Assembly: GCA_947034885.2 (NCBI GenBank)
Contig: OX344751.2
Coordinates: 43,119,082 to 43,183,081 of the forward strand
Reading direction: 5' to 3'
From: Thuidium tamariscinum
Lineage: Eukaryota > Streptophyta > Bryopsida > Hypnales > Thuidiaceae
Length of the DNA stretch: 64,000 nt
The notes under the pieces are model-generated. The model made no database searches and was not told where the DNA came from. It saw only the letters and a list, made by a program, of their open reading frames with translations. Numbering within the stretch: the stretch's first letter is position 1; each line of letters starts with the position of its first letter. The position numbers were made by a program, and so were the translations under genes. This document shows, in pieces, positions 23,881-36,200 of the stretch.

Positions 23881-24158
23881 GTTTGAAAAAAAATCAATCC
23901 TTGTTCCAAAATTGGCATTGCAACATGTGTAAAGTAATTGAAATGGTTTCTAAAACTGTCCCTTTCAAAATCTGAAATGAATGCTTGATTTAATCATTAC
24001 TTCAGATTTTTTAATACTTGTAAGAAGGTAGTTGAACAACGCATTCTAATTTGAATTATATTAAAGGACACCTAAACACTTAGTTAAGAATGAACCAATT
24101 GTGGTTCTTAAACCATTCATTGAACAAGTTAAAACAAATCCCATCAAGCTCCACTGTA

Positions 24159-24429
24159 AGGTAGGTACATCCAAAAGCGCCAGTTTCTCTACTGTGCCTA
24201 GTTCCTGCTATTATGTTGTTCAAATTTTTTATAGTCTTGTTGGTGAGTGAAAGCATGTTCCAACGCACCAAAGAACAGTGGATTTGGATACCGTATGCAA
24301 AAGTTATTAACAGTCAAAGTGTGTTTCTGAAAGCGCCATCTACAGTCTGGGTACATGACTGATTTTGAAAATCTATGCATGTTGTACAGAGCGCTTTAAG
24401 GTCAGGAGCCATTTTGGGTGTACCTACCT
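24159..24429 (-). mobile_element. Mariner-type MITE family A, copy 4 (271 bp), inverted
   Basis: Termini aggtaggtacatccaaaagc and gggtgtacctacct are flanked by TA on both sides (24157-24158 and 24430-24431). It has the same orientation as the copy at 23220-23492, only 0.7 kb away. The internal hairpin sequence gcgccatctacagtctg is retained. Confidence 0.87.
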
Positions 24430-24431
24430 TA

Positions 24432-25581
24432 ATCCAGATTAATTCAGAGGTTTTTTTCCCAAAGTTCACATGTCCATTTCAGAGCCCCTACTGGATGGTT
24501 GAAAATGCCCGCTCGGTTTTAGAGCCCCCTCCTATATGTTTTTTACTTCACAACAACAGTAGAACTAACCCTAGAATGCAAGACGTTAAATAAGTCCTAC
24601 AAAGGTGTGCTAGAGGGTAGAACGCGGCTCTAGTAGAGTAAAACTCATTTTACTAGGGGTTGATTGAGGTTTGGGGTTTATGTTTTTGTTGGTTTTTTTG
24701 GTTGTGTTTGGGTTTCTTTAAACCAATTCGGGATCTCTGATGCCAGATATGAACTCAAAATTTGAAAAAAAAATTCATGCAAAAAATAAAAAAAATTCAG
24801 CGTTTACCCTGTAGTAAACTCTGGGTCTTCGTGGGACTGATTTAACATCACGCTCCTAGGACCCTTATTACATTGATGTGAACAACAGGCTCAAAAGTTG
24901 GAGCCCTAATCGAGACGATTTTTGGATAAATAGTTATGTGGCCTTCCTTTTTAAATTTCAAATTGTCTGATTCCTTCATTTAGAGGGCTTTACTTGAAGG
25001 AGGCCAATTTCAAGTATGCAATTTTGAATATGTAATTTTTGTATTCAATTTTTGTATATCTTGGCTTTGAGTGGGGGATGGAATGAGGTTTTGGAAGTAG
25101 TGAAGCAACAATGTGGTGGGCCATTATTGCAATCTAGCAATTTTCAATACATTTACCCTCATACATTCAAGCTTGAAGCTAGCCATTATTTAGAAAATTG
25201 GCCAGTGTATTGCCTAAACCCTACACAAAATGATATGCGATACTTTGTTTTTTTTACCAAAATAACTTAATTTATGTTGAATCTAACCTTTACATGGCTA
25301 GGGGAAGTTAGCCCTTTTATTGCCTCACCTCTAGATGGATGGATGAGGGGGTCTATTTTTTGTATTGGCATTGCTTGTCTTCAAACCACCTTCCTTCCAA
25401 CCTCCTTCCATCAAATGTCCTTTCAAACCCCTCCTTCCCGATCGCCTCCCTTGTGACCACCTCTCTACAACCTTTGAACTCTTATTCATGAAGATTTTGA
25501 AGAAAAAGCTTGATTACTAAATGCACTGTGCATAGATTGTATGTGGATTATGGTTTACTGAAAATGTGCACTTTAGATGTA
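24432..25581. other. Intergenic DNA without recognised features
   Basis: Open frames of 60-72 codons occur (24375-24593, 25052-25270, 25274-25456) but none matches a family I know and none joins to neighbours by plausible splicing. I regard them as chance frames. Confidence 0.4.
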
Positions 25582-25585
25582 TTAA

Positions 25586-26556
25586 CCCCTCAATGTCCAA
25601 GCCCCAACCATGTCAAAAAACAACCTTACTTTTCAAGTGTTATAAGTCTAAATGTGAGTAATGTATGAAAATCTGAATCGCACAATCTTGTAGTGTGCAT
25701 GTTAAAGATGTTGTAAATCAAATTTGGAAAAATTTGACCGTGTAGATTGAAAGATTATAATAATTTAGTATTCAAAAAAAGATGCTGAAATTTTCTTAAA
25801 AATACATTTAGAGGTGAAATTTGATTTCTAAACCTACTCAAATGAAAAAACTTTAAACTACAAAATGATTCAAAAAGAAAAGAAAAACACTTTGGGGAAA
25901 AAATATCATTAAATTGACTCATTGTGTTTGCAAAATTGTTTTGAAATGTCAAAAAACAATGAAGAAAGTAGCAAAAAATCACATCTATGGTTGAACTTTT
26001 CTTTACTAAAATGCTTCTTTGTTGCTCATTAGTTCTTTGATTGATATGAAATTTAAACCACAAAAAGGAGACTAGTATCTCAACTTTTCCAACAAAAATT
26101 GTTGTAAACGGACCATATAAAAAGAAGTTATAAGTCACCAAAGTTCACTGCACTCCAAAAATGGCAAGATTTTGAACTTCAAATTACTCCCAAACATTCA
26201 AAACAACTTAGATTGAGAGGAAATTTTTTACCACAATAACCGACCTTTAAGGCAAACAAAACCCAATAAATTTGATGTAAATCAAGCATTTAATGAAAAA
26301 GATACAGGCCCCCGAAGTTGCAACCCTAAAATGCATTTTGGTGAACTCAAATTGAACCTGTAAGCTTTGATTGGATGTCAAAAAGTCAATACGACTTTGA
26401 TTGATCTAAAATTTTGGCCATAGAAACTAGACTTCTATACGCAACTTCTTTAATAAGTTTTATTGAATTTGGACATCAGATGCAAAAGTTATAGCACTTT
26501 GAAGTTGGCTGCTAGATTGTGTGAGGACACTTTTGGGCCTCTTAGGCGGTGAGGGG
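25586..26556 (+). mobile_element. TTAA-flanked (piggyBac-like) element, subfamily 2, uninterrupted (971 bp)
   Basis: The left terminus cccctcaatgtccaagcccc pairs imperfectly with the right terminus cctcttaggcggtgagggg, and TTAA flanks both ends (25582-25585 and 26557-26560). It is homologous to 18698-20101 and 56659-58755 (in inverted order internally: aaaagatgctgaaattttc here against its complement there). It is non-coding; the 128-codon minus-strand frame at 25755-26141 is antisense AT-rich sequence without a recognisable domain. Confidence 0.85.
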
Positions 26557-26560
26557 TTAA

Positions 26561-27705
26561 GAACAAGGTTGATTGCTTGTTTTGATGGTATTGAAGAGAG
26601 CTATTTTTTCATGTTTGTTGAAACTTTGTGAAAGTTAGATCTAAAACTTCGTAAAAGTCAAATTCAAAACTCCATAAAAATAGTGGGATTTAATTGAGGC
26701 TCACTAGTATTGCTTTCTTTTACTTGGTTGAATATGTATGATGCTTTATCCATAAAGTAGCTTGTGAAAAAACATCCTGACAAAATTTAATTGATAAATG
26801 TGAAATGAATATTGAAACTACAACTGGTATACAAGACAATATTGTCAAAACTACTTGAGGGCATTGTGTTCTTTTACTAACTTATTCTTTCCCTCACACC
26901 TATTTTCTAAGCATTCCGTATATTGGACTAGAGGTTTTATAATGTCCTTTTTGATCTGAGCAACTCTTCTATTTCTTGAACAATCATCAACTGTCTTTCA
27001 AAGGTATAGGATCTATTCAATATTAAGTAGTGAATGCAAATTAACTTATAAGTGGCACCAAATCTTGATTAGCATGTTTATAGAGTTGATGTTATGGTCT
27101 ATCGATAGAAGAAGTGGTAGATCATTTTGTATTTAAATGGACAACTCCCATAGTTTACTTGAATTGTATGGATTGTGTTTTAACTGTTGTTTACATCATC
27201 TATTGATTATCTTTGTTGGTAGCTTTGACAATGTTGTTTTTCTTACTAACCAATTGTTTCTACATCTAGCCTCTATAAGGCAAAAAATAACCAAATGACA
27301 AATGTTACTTGTTCAATATTGATAAAAATTTAAATTTTAGACATACATATTTAAAACCAAAGATAAATTGCATATTAGAAGAATATCTATAGCTACTAAA
27401 ATTATACAGCACTAAAGTCTTTGCAGTTCAATACACTAGTGTTTAATTTATAATAAAATAAAAATTACTACATTACAACCTTTACTTGTGTTTAGGTTGA
27501 TTGAGTCCAAGGCATCAACGCATGTACATTTGCCACTAAACGAATGCATGAAATTCCTTAAGTATCCCTTATCATGCATGTTGTAGCTATTTGCGAGGTC
27601 TTTTTTCAAAAAAATATACAACAAAGTTTACATTCTTGGAGACCATTCCTACCAGCAAACTAAAACTCTTCATAACTTTCATCTCATTAATCCAAATGTA
27701 ATGAT
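26561..27705. other. AT-rich intergenic DNA, no features identified
   Basis: There is no coding frame above 60 codons, no terminal repeats and no tandem array visible. Confidence 0.4.
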
Positions 27706-27709
27706 TTAA

Positions 27710-28652
27710 CCCCTAAACCCCTAACAACGTTTTCACAAAAAAAAATGCTCCAAAACTGCCATTTCTAATACAAGAGCAATTTTTTTTAAAACACATTTTA
27801 ACTCATATAACCGTAGGATCTTGTAGTAAGGTGGTTAATAAACATGTGGAAAAAATTTCAGAAATTTCCACCATGTAGATTGCAAGATATATGCATTTGA
27901 ATTGACAAAAACTGTTTTTTTATCCCTGCAAAAATCCAGGCAGCTGCACTTCACAAGGTCACATTTGTGTGAAAAAATATTCAAGATGGTGTTTACTCTT
28001 TGAATTCATACTTCAATGCAAGTTTTCTAAATTCTCAAAAAATTTCAAACCATTTGGAATTGTACAACATATAGGAAAAAATAAGTAAGTAGAAAGAAGT
28101 AAAAAATGAGCCAAAATACTAAATTGTGAACATTTTATTCATAGAATTGAAAATTTTCAATCCCAATGGTTAAAATGTTGAAATGAACAATCTACACCTT
28201 TTGTTTTTATTTTTTTCCAAAAATATGAAAAATCGAATTAAATGAAGAATTTCAAACGTTTTTTGTACTGTAGAGATTCTGTAACAGGCCGCAAACTACC
28301 CCAAACTCAAAATCTTCATAACTTTTGACTCATTGATTGGAATGGATTGATTCAAAGCTTCCCATGTCTGTATAAACCTAAAGAATCAATTTGAAATTTC
28401 ACTTTTCAAAGACAAAAAAATTTGAAAAAGTTTTTTCAGCTGCCTGGTTTGCCCGCCAAGCAAACAAAGTGACATATCATGCCATAACTTTTTATCCACA
28501 AAGTCAAAAGTTATGAAAATTTTTGGGCCTTAAAGCTACCTCTTGGACACACATTTCATCAAAATTCCAAAGAAAAAAAATAAAAACTCCATCTGTAGTG
28601 AGTTGCCCAAAAAATCTATAATCTCAAAAAACGTTGTTCAGGGGTTTAGGGG
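27710..28652 (+). mobile_element. TTAA-flanked (piggyBac-like) element, subfamily 1 (943 bp)
   Basis: This is the best-preserved copy. The left terminus cccctaaacccctaacaacg and the complement of the right terminus (cgttgttcaggggtttagggg) match almost perfectly over 20 bp, and TTAA flanks both ends (27706-27709 and 28653-28656). The interior aligns with 16427-17323 and, inverted, with 38041-38985. Confidence 0.87.
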
Positions 28653-28657
28653 TTAAA

Positions 28658-28952
28658 GCTTATCATGCCTACATAAATCTAAAGAACAAATTTCAAATTC
28701 ACTTTAAGAAAAAGTTTTTTGAAGAAGTTTTTTGGGCTGCCCGGGTTGCCCACCGAGCAATGAAAATCACATATCATGCAAAAACTTTTTAACCATGTAG
28801 TCAAAAGTTGTAAAAATTGCTAGGCCTTAAAGCTATTCCTTGGGCACATGTTGTGTAAGAATCTCAAAGAAGAAAAAATAAAAAACTTCATTCATAGTGA
28901 GCTATCCAAAATTGCTATGTTGCCAACAAATACAATTTTTTGCATTTAGGGG
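28658..28952 (+). mobile_element. Partial tandem copy of the right part of the TTAA element
   Basis: The right third of the preceding element is repeated directly after it: cataaatctaaagaacaaattt, ggttgcccaccgagcaatgaaaatcac and the terminus catttagggg are followed by TTAA at 28953-28956. The left terminus is absent, so this is a duplication of the end or a truncated second insertion. Confidence 0.7.
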
Positions 28953-29081
28953 TTAAAGCTAACCTACATTTATCTGAATTCTAGTTAATAAATCCATATG
29001 CTCCTTGGTACTCTCATTTATAGAAAATAAATCTATGAGGCCATTTCATGAGAAGGGAAAAGATGTATGACACTTGTGACA

Positions 29082-29582
29082 ACAATGTGACGAAAAGTAG
29101 CATACCACCCAGGTCAATTAATTAGCCCCACCCCTTCCTCTCTCAAAAAATTTACAAGCCATTGATTTTTTTTAAAAAGAAAGGAAAAAGCTTACCTTTG
29201 TAATCACGGTTGATTTCTCAAAAATTCCCAAGCCATTGATTGTGTAAGATTTAATCTGAACCGTTCAGATACAAATACGGATACAAATATTGTACAAATA
29301 TTATATGGATTATATGAATACGGTTTAGATATGGTCCAGATACGAATACAAATATAGATATGAATACACATACAAATACAAATACATGAATACTTGTCCT
29401 ATAATGTTTGTCAATCAATTGGTTTCAAAAAATTACAAGAGGAGAAGGGGGAGGAGAGGGAAATGAAGATTTAAAAATTTTAAATTCTTTGGCTTGTAAG
29501 AACGTGCCAAGTGTACTAAATCCAAATTTAAATTTTAAATTTTTTAGAATTGGTAATTATTGCCACTTTTTGGTACATTGTG
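29082..29582 (+). mobile_element. Inverted-repeat element D, copy 1 (about 500 bp)
   Basis: The left end acaatgtgacgaaaagtagca pairs with the right end tgccactttttggtacattgt. The interior carries gggtcaattaattagcccc-type sequence, a run of variable (ga)tacaaata hexamers at 29265-29395, and an A/G-rich tract. A second copy in inverted orientation lies at 40427-40920. It does not encode a protein. Confidence 0.75.
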
Positions 29583-30899
29583 TGAACAATGTACCAAAAG
29601 TGGCAGTAATTGCCAATCCATATCCAAGAGATGCTACAAACCTAGACTTGCACCAACTTCAAAGTGCACCATTGTAAAAACATTGACTACTCCAAGCAAT
29701 CACTTGAACCACCGTTTCAAAATTAGAAATATCCAATTCCATTAGCCATTGAAATGAACCTTGTCTTGTTAGTCACTTGATTATATTTATATGTCTTCAC
29801 TAGTAATTTGGAACCACTTTCTTGTAAACTATTTCTCACCTTGAGTGAAGACTCTTGATATTAAAATTGACAACATTCTATTGAATCAAACAGTCCAACT
29901 GAGAGTAATTTCATACACAATCCACCATGCTCAAAGTGCACCATCTCAACAACATGGATTGCTTTGGGTCATTGCAAGAAATATCGTCCATTTTCTATAG
30001 CGTTTTGGAATTATACACTTTATTCTTTGAGAGTACTATTTAATTAGAAAATCAATTTTTAAAAAATATAAAAAATATGTCCAATGTGTACACCTTAAAG
30101 AAGAAGGTACCCTATTAAGGAACAGATTAGGAAAATTCTCTAAGCAGGAGAATTAGAAAAGTGAAAAATCTCATGAAAATGGGCATATTTACATTTTAAT
30201 TTATAAAAAATAGGAAAAGTTTTTTTTCTTAAATCTAAAAATTGTCTGTTTGGGAAGAGTTGATGGTGATTAGATTTCACCAAAATAATAATCTTAGCAC
30301 CATCATCATCTTTAGAAATTGTGTGCAATGGGAGTGTTATTGTACGTATATGGAGGATATAAAATAATGTATTTTTAGATTCCCTTTGATAAGAATATGC
30401 TTTCCTACTATGCAAATGCACCATGAAAATTTCAGCTTTAGATCATTAAATTTGGGGACTCTTAACAAAGTAAAACCCCGTAAATTTGAGTTGGTGACAA
30501 ATTAACAAAAATGAATTATAAATATGAAATAAAATTTTTAAATTTCTGAAAAATAAGGGATGTGAAACCAAGATGTTAGAGAGTTCCACTAATTAATTCA
30601 TATTCTTAGATCTTTTAATTCAAAAGTTGTAGTAGAAAAGAACAACGCCACTCCAATTGTAATAGAAAATAAGGTTGATATTTCTTGCAATCATCCCATT
30701 ATGGAAGCCAACATTTTGAAATGGAAATGTACCATGAACAAAAAAGTAGATTTTGCATATACTTCTAATCTAGTAGAATGTTGCCATAGCCGGCTACATT
30801 GTAGGAAATAGACATTGTGGCCCATTATTACCTGCTCTAAACCAGATTTTATACTTTTTGCCCGAAGCAACCCTTCTAAGCCTTGTTGTAAGCAATCTT
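29583..30899. other. AT-rich intergenic DNA, no features identified
   Basis: Only chance frames are seen (for example 30140-30424 on the minus strand). No domain, terminal repeat or tandem array is evident. Confidence 0.35.
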
Positions 30900-32440
30900 T
30901 AGGAATCCAAGATTATTACATTGGGTGGATAACGATCATCAAACTCACTAGGCAAACAAATAAAGTAGACATGATATATGAACAAACCAGAAGAATGGAC
31001 AATGTAATTACCTTAAAATAGTCATATTTGATGAATAGAGCAAAGCTGTCACATTGGGTAGGTCTGAATCATCAAATGTTTTGCATAGATGGACAAACCA
31101 AAAAAAAGGTCAAGTGAATAGTGTGGTTATCTTAATTCCTAAAGGATCAAATCCCTTGCGAATTGATCAAACATTATGTTTAAGTTGAATGTAGCCTATT
31201 AGATTGTCTTCAACTATGAATTTTATATTTTTATCATTTTCAACAATAAATTGTATAGCACTCTGGAAAAAATTTATTGGTCTAGTGAAAAATTGTGATT
31301 GTTATGAATCTTGTTGCAAAAATGAAAAACAAATAAGTAAAAATAGCATAAACAATAAAAATTATTCAGATTTTTTGCAAGACGTACAAAGAAGCTATGA
31401 AAATTAGCATGGAATTTTTTCAATTGGTTATTTCATTACTTATGCAAAACAAGTGTAACAAAGACCCTTGAAGTCAAATTTGGTTATCAAATTAAATTCA
31501 TCCTTCTTTTTAACCAATATACAAAATTTTGATACTTTAGCTAGTGTAAAAATGTATTTTCAACATTCTTTTTCTAAAAGCTTAAGGGAGAAGTAAAAAT
31601 ATCATAATTTTTGAAAGATAAATGTGAAAATATAATTATTTGAAATATAATATGTATTGGAATAATCTAGAATTTTTATCACTTGTGAAGTTTTAAATTA
31701 AAATTAAAATTTTAAAATTAAAAATATATTTTGAGAGGAGAAATTATGAATGAAAAATATAGCATACTCTCCTTTTTGGAATTTAACACATTGAGCTTGC
31801 AATTGCAATAATTTTTTCAATATTTTGAAGTTTTCAAAATTTTAAAATGAAGTAGAAAGATTACTTGTTGATCTTCATTTTCTAATTTAAACCAAGTAAC
31901 AAAATTGATTATATTACAATTTATCATTAAGGTTGATCAAGGTACATTCACTTTTTTGATGTCTGGACTTTTAAAAGTTTAAAGTAGCTATATCTAGTTG
32001 GTTAAGGCAAAGTTGTCAGATTAAATAGGCTAGGATCATCAAACATTTTGGACAAATGGACAAACTAGAGAAGATGGATGAACTAGACAAACCGTACAAA
32101 CAATGAGATTACCTTAAAGTAGTTATACTAGGTGTGTTAGGGCAAAGTTGTTGCATTAGACAAGTTAATATTTTTTGGATGTTTTGAACAAATGGACAAT
32201 TTGAACAAGACAAACAAACAAGACAAACAATTTGATTACTTTAAAGTAGCTATATTAGGTGGCTCAAGGCAAAGTTGTCACATTGAACAAGTTAAGGTCA
32301 TTAGACATTTTAGATAGATGGACTAGATGGATAATAAGATTACCTTAAAAGTAGCTACATTGGGTGGATTAGGATCGGCAGACGTCTTAGACAAATAGAC
32401 AAATTGAACAATTTAGATGAATGGGTAGTCCAATGTGACA
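30900..32440. repeat. Degenerate tandem array, unit about 115-130 bp
   Basis: The phrase attaccttaaagtagctata...ggcaaagttgtcacatt...acattttggacaaatggacaaa recurs. The agtagcta motif starts at 31983, 32116, 32236 and 32350, and earlier diverged units lie at 30913-31140. Between them (31150-31975) the array is interrupted by unrelated AT-rich sequence. The period drifts from 133 to 114 bp. Confidence 0.7.
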
Positions 32441-33179
32441 ACTATGGCAATTTCCCTTGCATTCTTCAACTTTGCTCTTGACATCACATCTTCTATATTC
32501 ATAGATGGACTAGACGGACAAATAGACAACTATGGCTTCAAAGATGTTCCATTGCAAGGGAAAGGAGAAAGACACTGACAACCATTGGTAGCCTAGCGAG
32601 GACTAGATAAACAAACTAGATACATACAAACAAAAATTTGGTTTTTAGGAGCGGAGGAGCCACAACAAAGCACATAGGACAATATATTTTTAATAATTGA
32701 ATCGAGCTTTATATTGAATCAAGTTATATTGGTATCATATATTACTTCAATGACTACAATGACATTGAATGTAGATTATTAGACTCTAGATTAGCTAATT
32801 TGGTAGTATTTGAAGTATGGGATCAATTGCTTCGTATACTACAACAGCATGATGAACAACTCCAAGCATGCAGAAAGAATGACTTGTACTCCGTACTTGT
32901 TTGTATTAGCTATATATGAAGTCCCTAACTTCTATTATAAATGAGTGAGTAGATTAATGGCCAATTCATAGGGAAGAGAGTGACATCTAATCTCTTAAGA
33001 ATACAACAATGAAATACTATATTGCTAAAGCAATATAAGATAGACATGATCACAAGGACTTTCATAATTGACAATAACTACAAGTAATTTATGAAAAAAG
33101 AAAGTCAAGTATTTGAAGAGCATTTTTCTCTTGATGTGGATCTTTGAAATAGCATCAAATGTTTCTATTTAATATACAC

Positions 33180-33355
33180 TCTAAACAACTTATGTTTTAG
33201 GTGACATCCAATGTAACAATGATTATTTTTATATCAATAATAATATCTGCCATAACATCTTGATGTTATGGTGGACACTATTATTGACATAAAAACACGA
33301 AACATTATATTGAGTGACAACTAAAACGTGTTACTTAAAATATAGGTTTTTTATT
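33180..33355. mobile_element. Small hairpin MITE, ttttaggtgacat family, copy 1
   Basis: An almost continuous inverted repeat (gttttaggtgacatccaat...agtgacaactaaaacgtg) with a tight centre cataacatcttgatgttatg. A relative of the same family lies at 41722-41942. Confidence 0.55.
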
Positions 33356-33599
33356 GTGATAACAAACTTCAAAATATTGCTCAATTTGATGGAATTTGCT
33401 CCTATATTTGGAAATATAACCTACGGTCTGTTTGAAAATAAAATAAAAAAATAAAAATAGTAGATGACTCAAAAGCTAAACCATCTACACCTTCCACTAC
33501 CCCTTGTAACAGAATCTTGGATGCTCCTACCATTAGACTAGATAGTGTAGATATCAAAGACACAAGAATTAGTTATTGCTTAGAATTGAATTAAATATC

Positions 33600-34240
33600 A
33601 TATATTACATTGGAAAAAAAATCTAAAGAAGCATGGGAACACATAAGTTGATTGTATAAAGCTCAAGACTCAATAACTAAAATTTACTTGAAGAAAGGCT
33701 TACAAAATTGAAAATGGAGGAACAAGAAAATTTGACCAATTCAAACATATTCATACTTTCTAAGATTGGCTATCAAAAACATATGCCCTTTTAAGTGACA
33801 AAGATGTTGTAATTGCATTGCTACTTTGTCTAGCCCCTGAGCTAGCCTTTAGCCATAAATTTTATCCGTAGCAAAACTCTTACTCTTCAAATCCTAATAA
33901 CCTACCTCATACAAGAGAAAACCATATTGAAAAACATAGATGACACAAATAATACAACCACTTTAGGTTGAAACTGTTGAAAGCCTTCGATGTCTTATCT
34001 TCACTAAATCTATAATTACTATTTTCAAAATAGGTATGTTAATAGGCTTACCAAAGAAATAAACCTTGCGTTGGCTCCAAACCAATTTTTTTGAACAAAC
34101 ATGATTAGAATAAATTTAATACAAACCATCTAAAATCACATTCAACTTCAATAAATTTCATACATCTTTTGTTTTTATTGTCGTAAATGTAACTATAGTG
34201 AAAAATATTGTCACAAATAAATTTATGGTAAAAAGAAAAA
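33600..34240 (+). pseudogene. Ty1/copia retrotransposon gag remnant
   Basis: Translation across frame changes gives pieces typical of the copia gag (UBN2) domain in the right order: KEAWEHIS and LYKAQDSITKIYLK, then LTKLKMEEQE, then LLSDKDVVIALLLCLAPEL, then LTLQILITYLIQEKT. Downstream at about 34155-34205 there is a damaged zinc-knuckle-like CFYCRKC...YCHK, missing the conserved spacing and His. Several stops and shifts interrupt it, and no protease, integrase or reverse transcriptase follows. It is a long-dead element. Confidence 0.6.
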
Positions 34241-34562
34241 AATTCCATATTATCCTCAAGGATGCAATAAAAATTGTTATATGTTGGCATCTAATTCTTT
34301 TCACTTAAAATACTTCTTAATAAAGAATCTAGTGACATTGAAAAAACTAATGTACAATGGAAAGATTGTTGGTGTAAACAATATATGATTCTATGGAGTT
34401 CAATTGTCATTTAAAGAGTTTTCTTTATAAAATTTGTAAAGAAGTCAAACGTAAATTTGCATATGCAACAAGGGAGGCACTAACATTAAGATTTTGGCAT
34501 TATAAGACCATTGTAAACTTGTAAAATAGTAAAAACGAGCTTAGACAAAAGAAAAAAACGGA

Positions 34563-34576
34563 GGGGGGGGGGGGGA
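34563..34576. repeat. Poly-G tract
   Basis: An uninterrupted run of G (aggggggggggggggag) stands out in AT-rich surroundings. It is a simple repeat. Confidence 0.9.
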
Positions 34577-34729
34577 GCTTTGTAAAAGACCATTGTAGCT
34601 ACAAATCGCAATTGTCATGAAACAATGGTATCTTTACTTAGAGTCGCTTAATTTATGGGGAAGGAAAGTCTCCCTTTCTATAATTTTTTGAAATTTATAT
34701 AATCTTCTTATTTCTTATAAAACTTCCAT

Positions 34730-35760
34730 CATTGAAAAAAGTTACCATGATGACTAAAAATCATGTATTGAAATTATATTTGGGCTTTCTATAATTCAAA
34801 AGAAAGTTTTAGACCAAGTGAAGGATTCAAATTTTTTAGGCCTAATCATTGACAAATCTACAAATAATTCTATAAAGGATATCTTATAGTTTTTGCTAAT
34901 TTCTTAAAGGCTATTCTTCCTATCATAAGTTTCTTGGATTTATTATAGATTAAACATGGAAACAGATTCTAAAATGATATATAACACCATCATGGTTGCC
35001 ACAAACATTTGGAGACTAAATCTTAATAATTGCGTTGAATTTCAATTGGATTGAGCTTCCACCACTATTTTTTTTTTAAATGTATAGTAGCATGCTAGAT
35101 TAAAAGAATGAAAATCTTTTCTTACTTCAATTCATTGCGTAGCTCACAAAACCAATCTTGCTACTTTAGGGACCTCAAAAAACAAAGTTTGTAAAGAAAT
35201 GTCTATTGCAGTGAATTTTATGTTGAATGCTTTGGCAACTCACTTTAAAAATTCACTTAAAAGAAAATCTACCATTCAAACCCTTAAAAATGAGATAAAT
35301 GATGCACAAAAAAACCCTTAAGAGCTATCATAAAATACTTTGGTTGTCTAGGTAGCAAATAGTAACCACGTTGTGTGATCCTTTGAAATCAATTTTCATT
35401 TATTTGTATAATAATTCTTCTAATGATGATGCTAACATTACACACTTTGTTTGCTAAATTGCGTAACTTAAAATTAATTTATATTGTGTAATTCTTAGAT
35501 GTTATTCTAGATATGCTTTTAAAATTGTTAAAAAAAATTTCAATCTAAATTCATTGATCTCTATCGTAAAAACAAAGATGGCAACTATTACTCTATTAGA
35601 ATGTGTTTCTTCTTGATTTTTGTGATTTAAACCAACATGCATTTAGTCCCAACACAAGTTTTTATATCTTTCTAAGTGGTGACCACTATCACTTGCCTAA
35701 TGAAATTAGAGGGTCTAGATTCTATAGAGTTGAAATGACTAGCAAAGGTTCCAACAGGTA
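34730..35760 (+). pseudogene. hAT-like transposase remnant (DUF4371-type)
   Basis: One reading frame carries GLIIDKSTNNS at 34839 and SFLTSIHCVAHKTNLA at 35115, with stops between them. These match, in order and spacing, the IDEST motif (first catalytic Asp) and the HCVAHRLNLA motif of hAT-like transposases used by DUF4371/ZMYM-type proteins. The intervening and following sequence (YNTIMVATNIWRLNL..., KEMSIAVNFMLNAL) also has their character. Multiple stops and A/T runs show it is inactive. Confidence 0.62.
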
Positions 35761-35788
35761 GTGACTTAGAAGCTTCCCTAACATTTTA

Positions 35789-36200
35789 AGGTAGAGGGAC
35801 CCAGTTTTGACACACACCATCAACAATAAATAGGGCACGCTATTCCAAACAAGATTGGAATGGATTTCTGTTTTCTCCTTGGAATGTGTGTCTTTGTACT
35901 TTTTCAAAGCTTGGACCAATAAGTTAATGACACATAAGTGAGCATAAATGTAGGAAGTAATTAATGGGAAAGTATTCTTGAATGATGGAAATTGGATGAC
36001 TCTAGATGTTGGTTATAGGTCAAGCCCAACTTTTGCCTTTCAAAATTCACAGTAATTTCAATTCAAGAGATAAAATTACCAAATTTTTTACTACCTTCAT
36101 CATTTCTATCAATGCACCTCTGAAAATATTTACTTTGCCTTGCACTTACCTGAATCATATCCACATGTGCTTATTTTATCGGTTATGGGTTCTTCTACCT
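35789..36200 (+). mobile_element. Mariner-type MITE family C, copy 3 (412 bp)
   Basis: It begins aggtagagggacccag after TA (35787-35788) and ends ggttatgggttcttctacct. It is nearly identical along its length to the nested copy at 18832-19238, so it is probably a recent insertion of the same subfamily. The open frame at 36006-36374 straddles its right end. Confidence 0.75.

Noticed and set aside
25755-26141. 128-codon minus-strand frame as a gene
   Set aside because: It lies antisense inside a TTAA-flanked transposon with many Phe/Asn/Lys codons typical of AT-rich sequence, and the sister copies do not conserve it.
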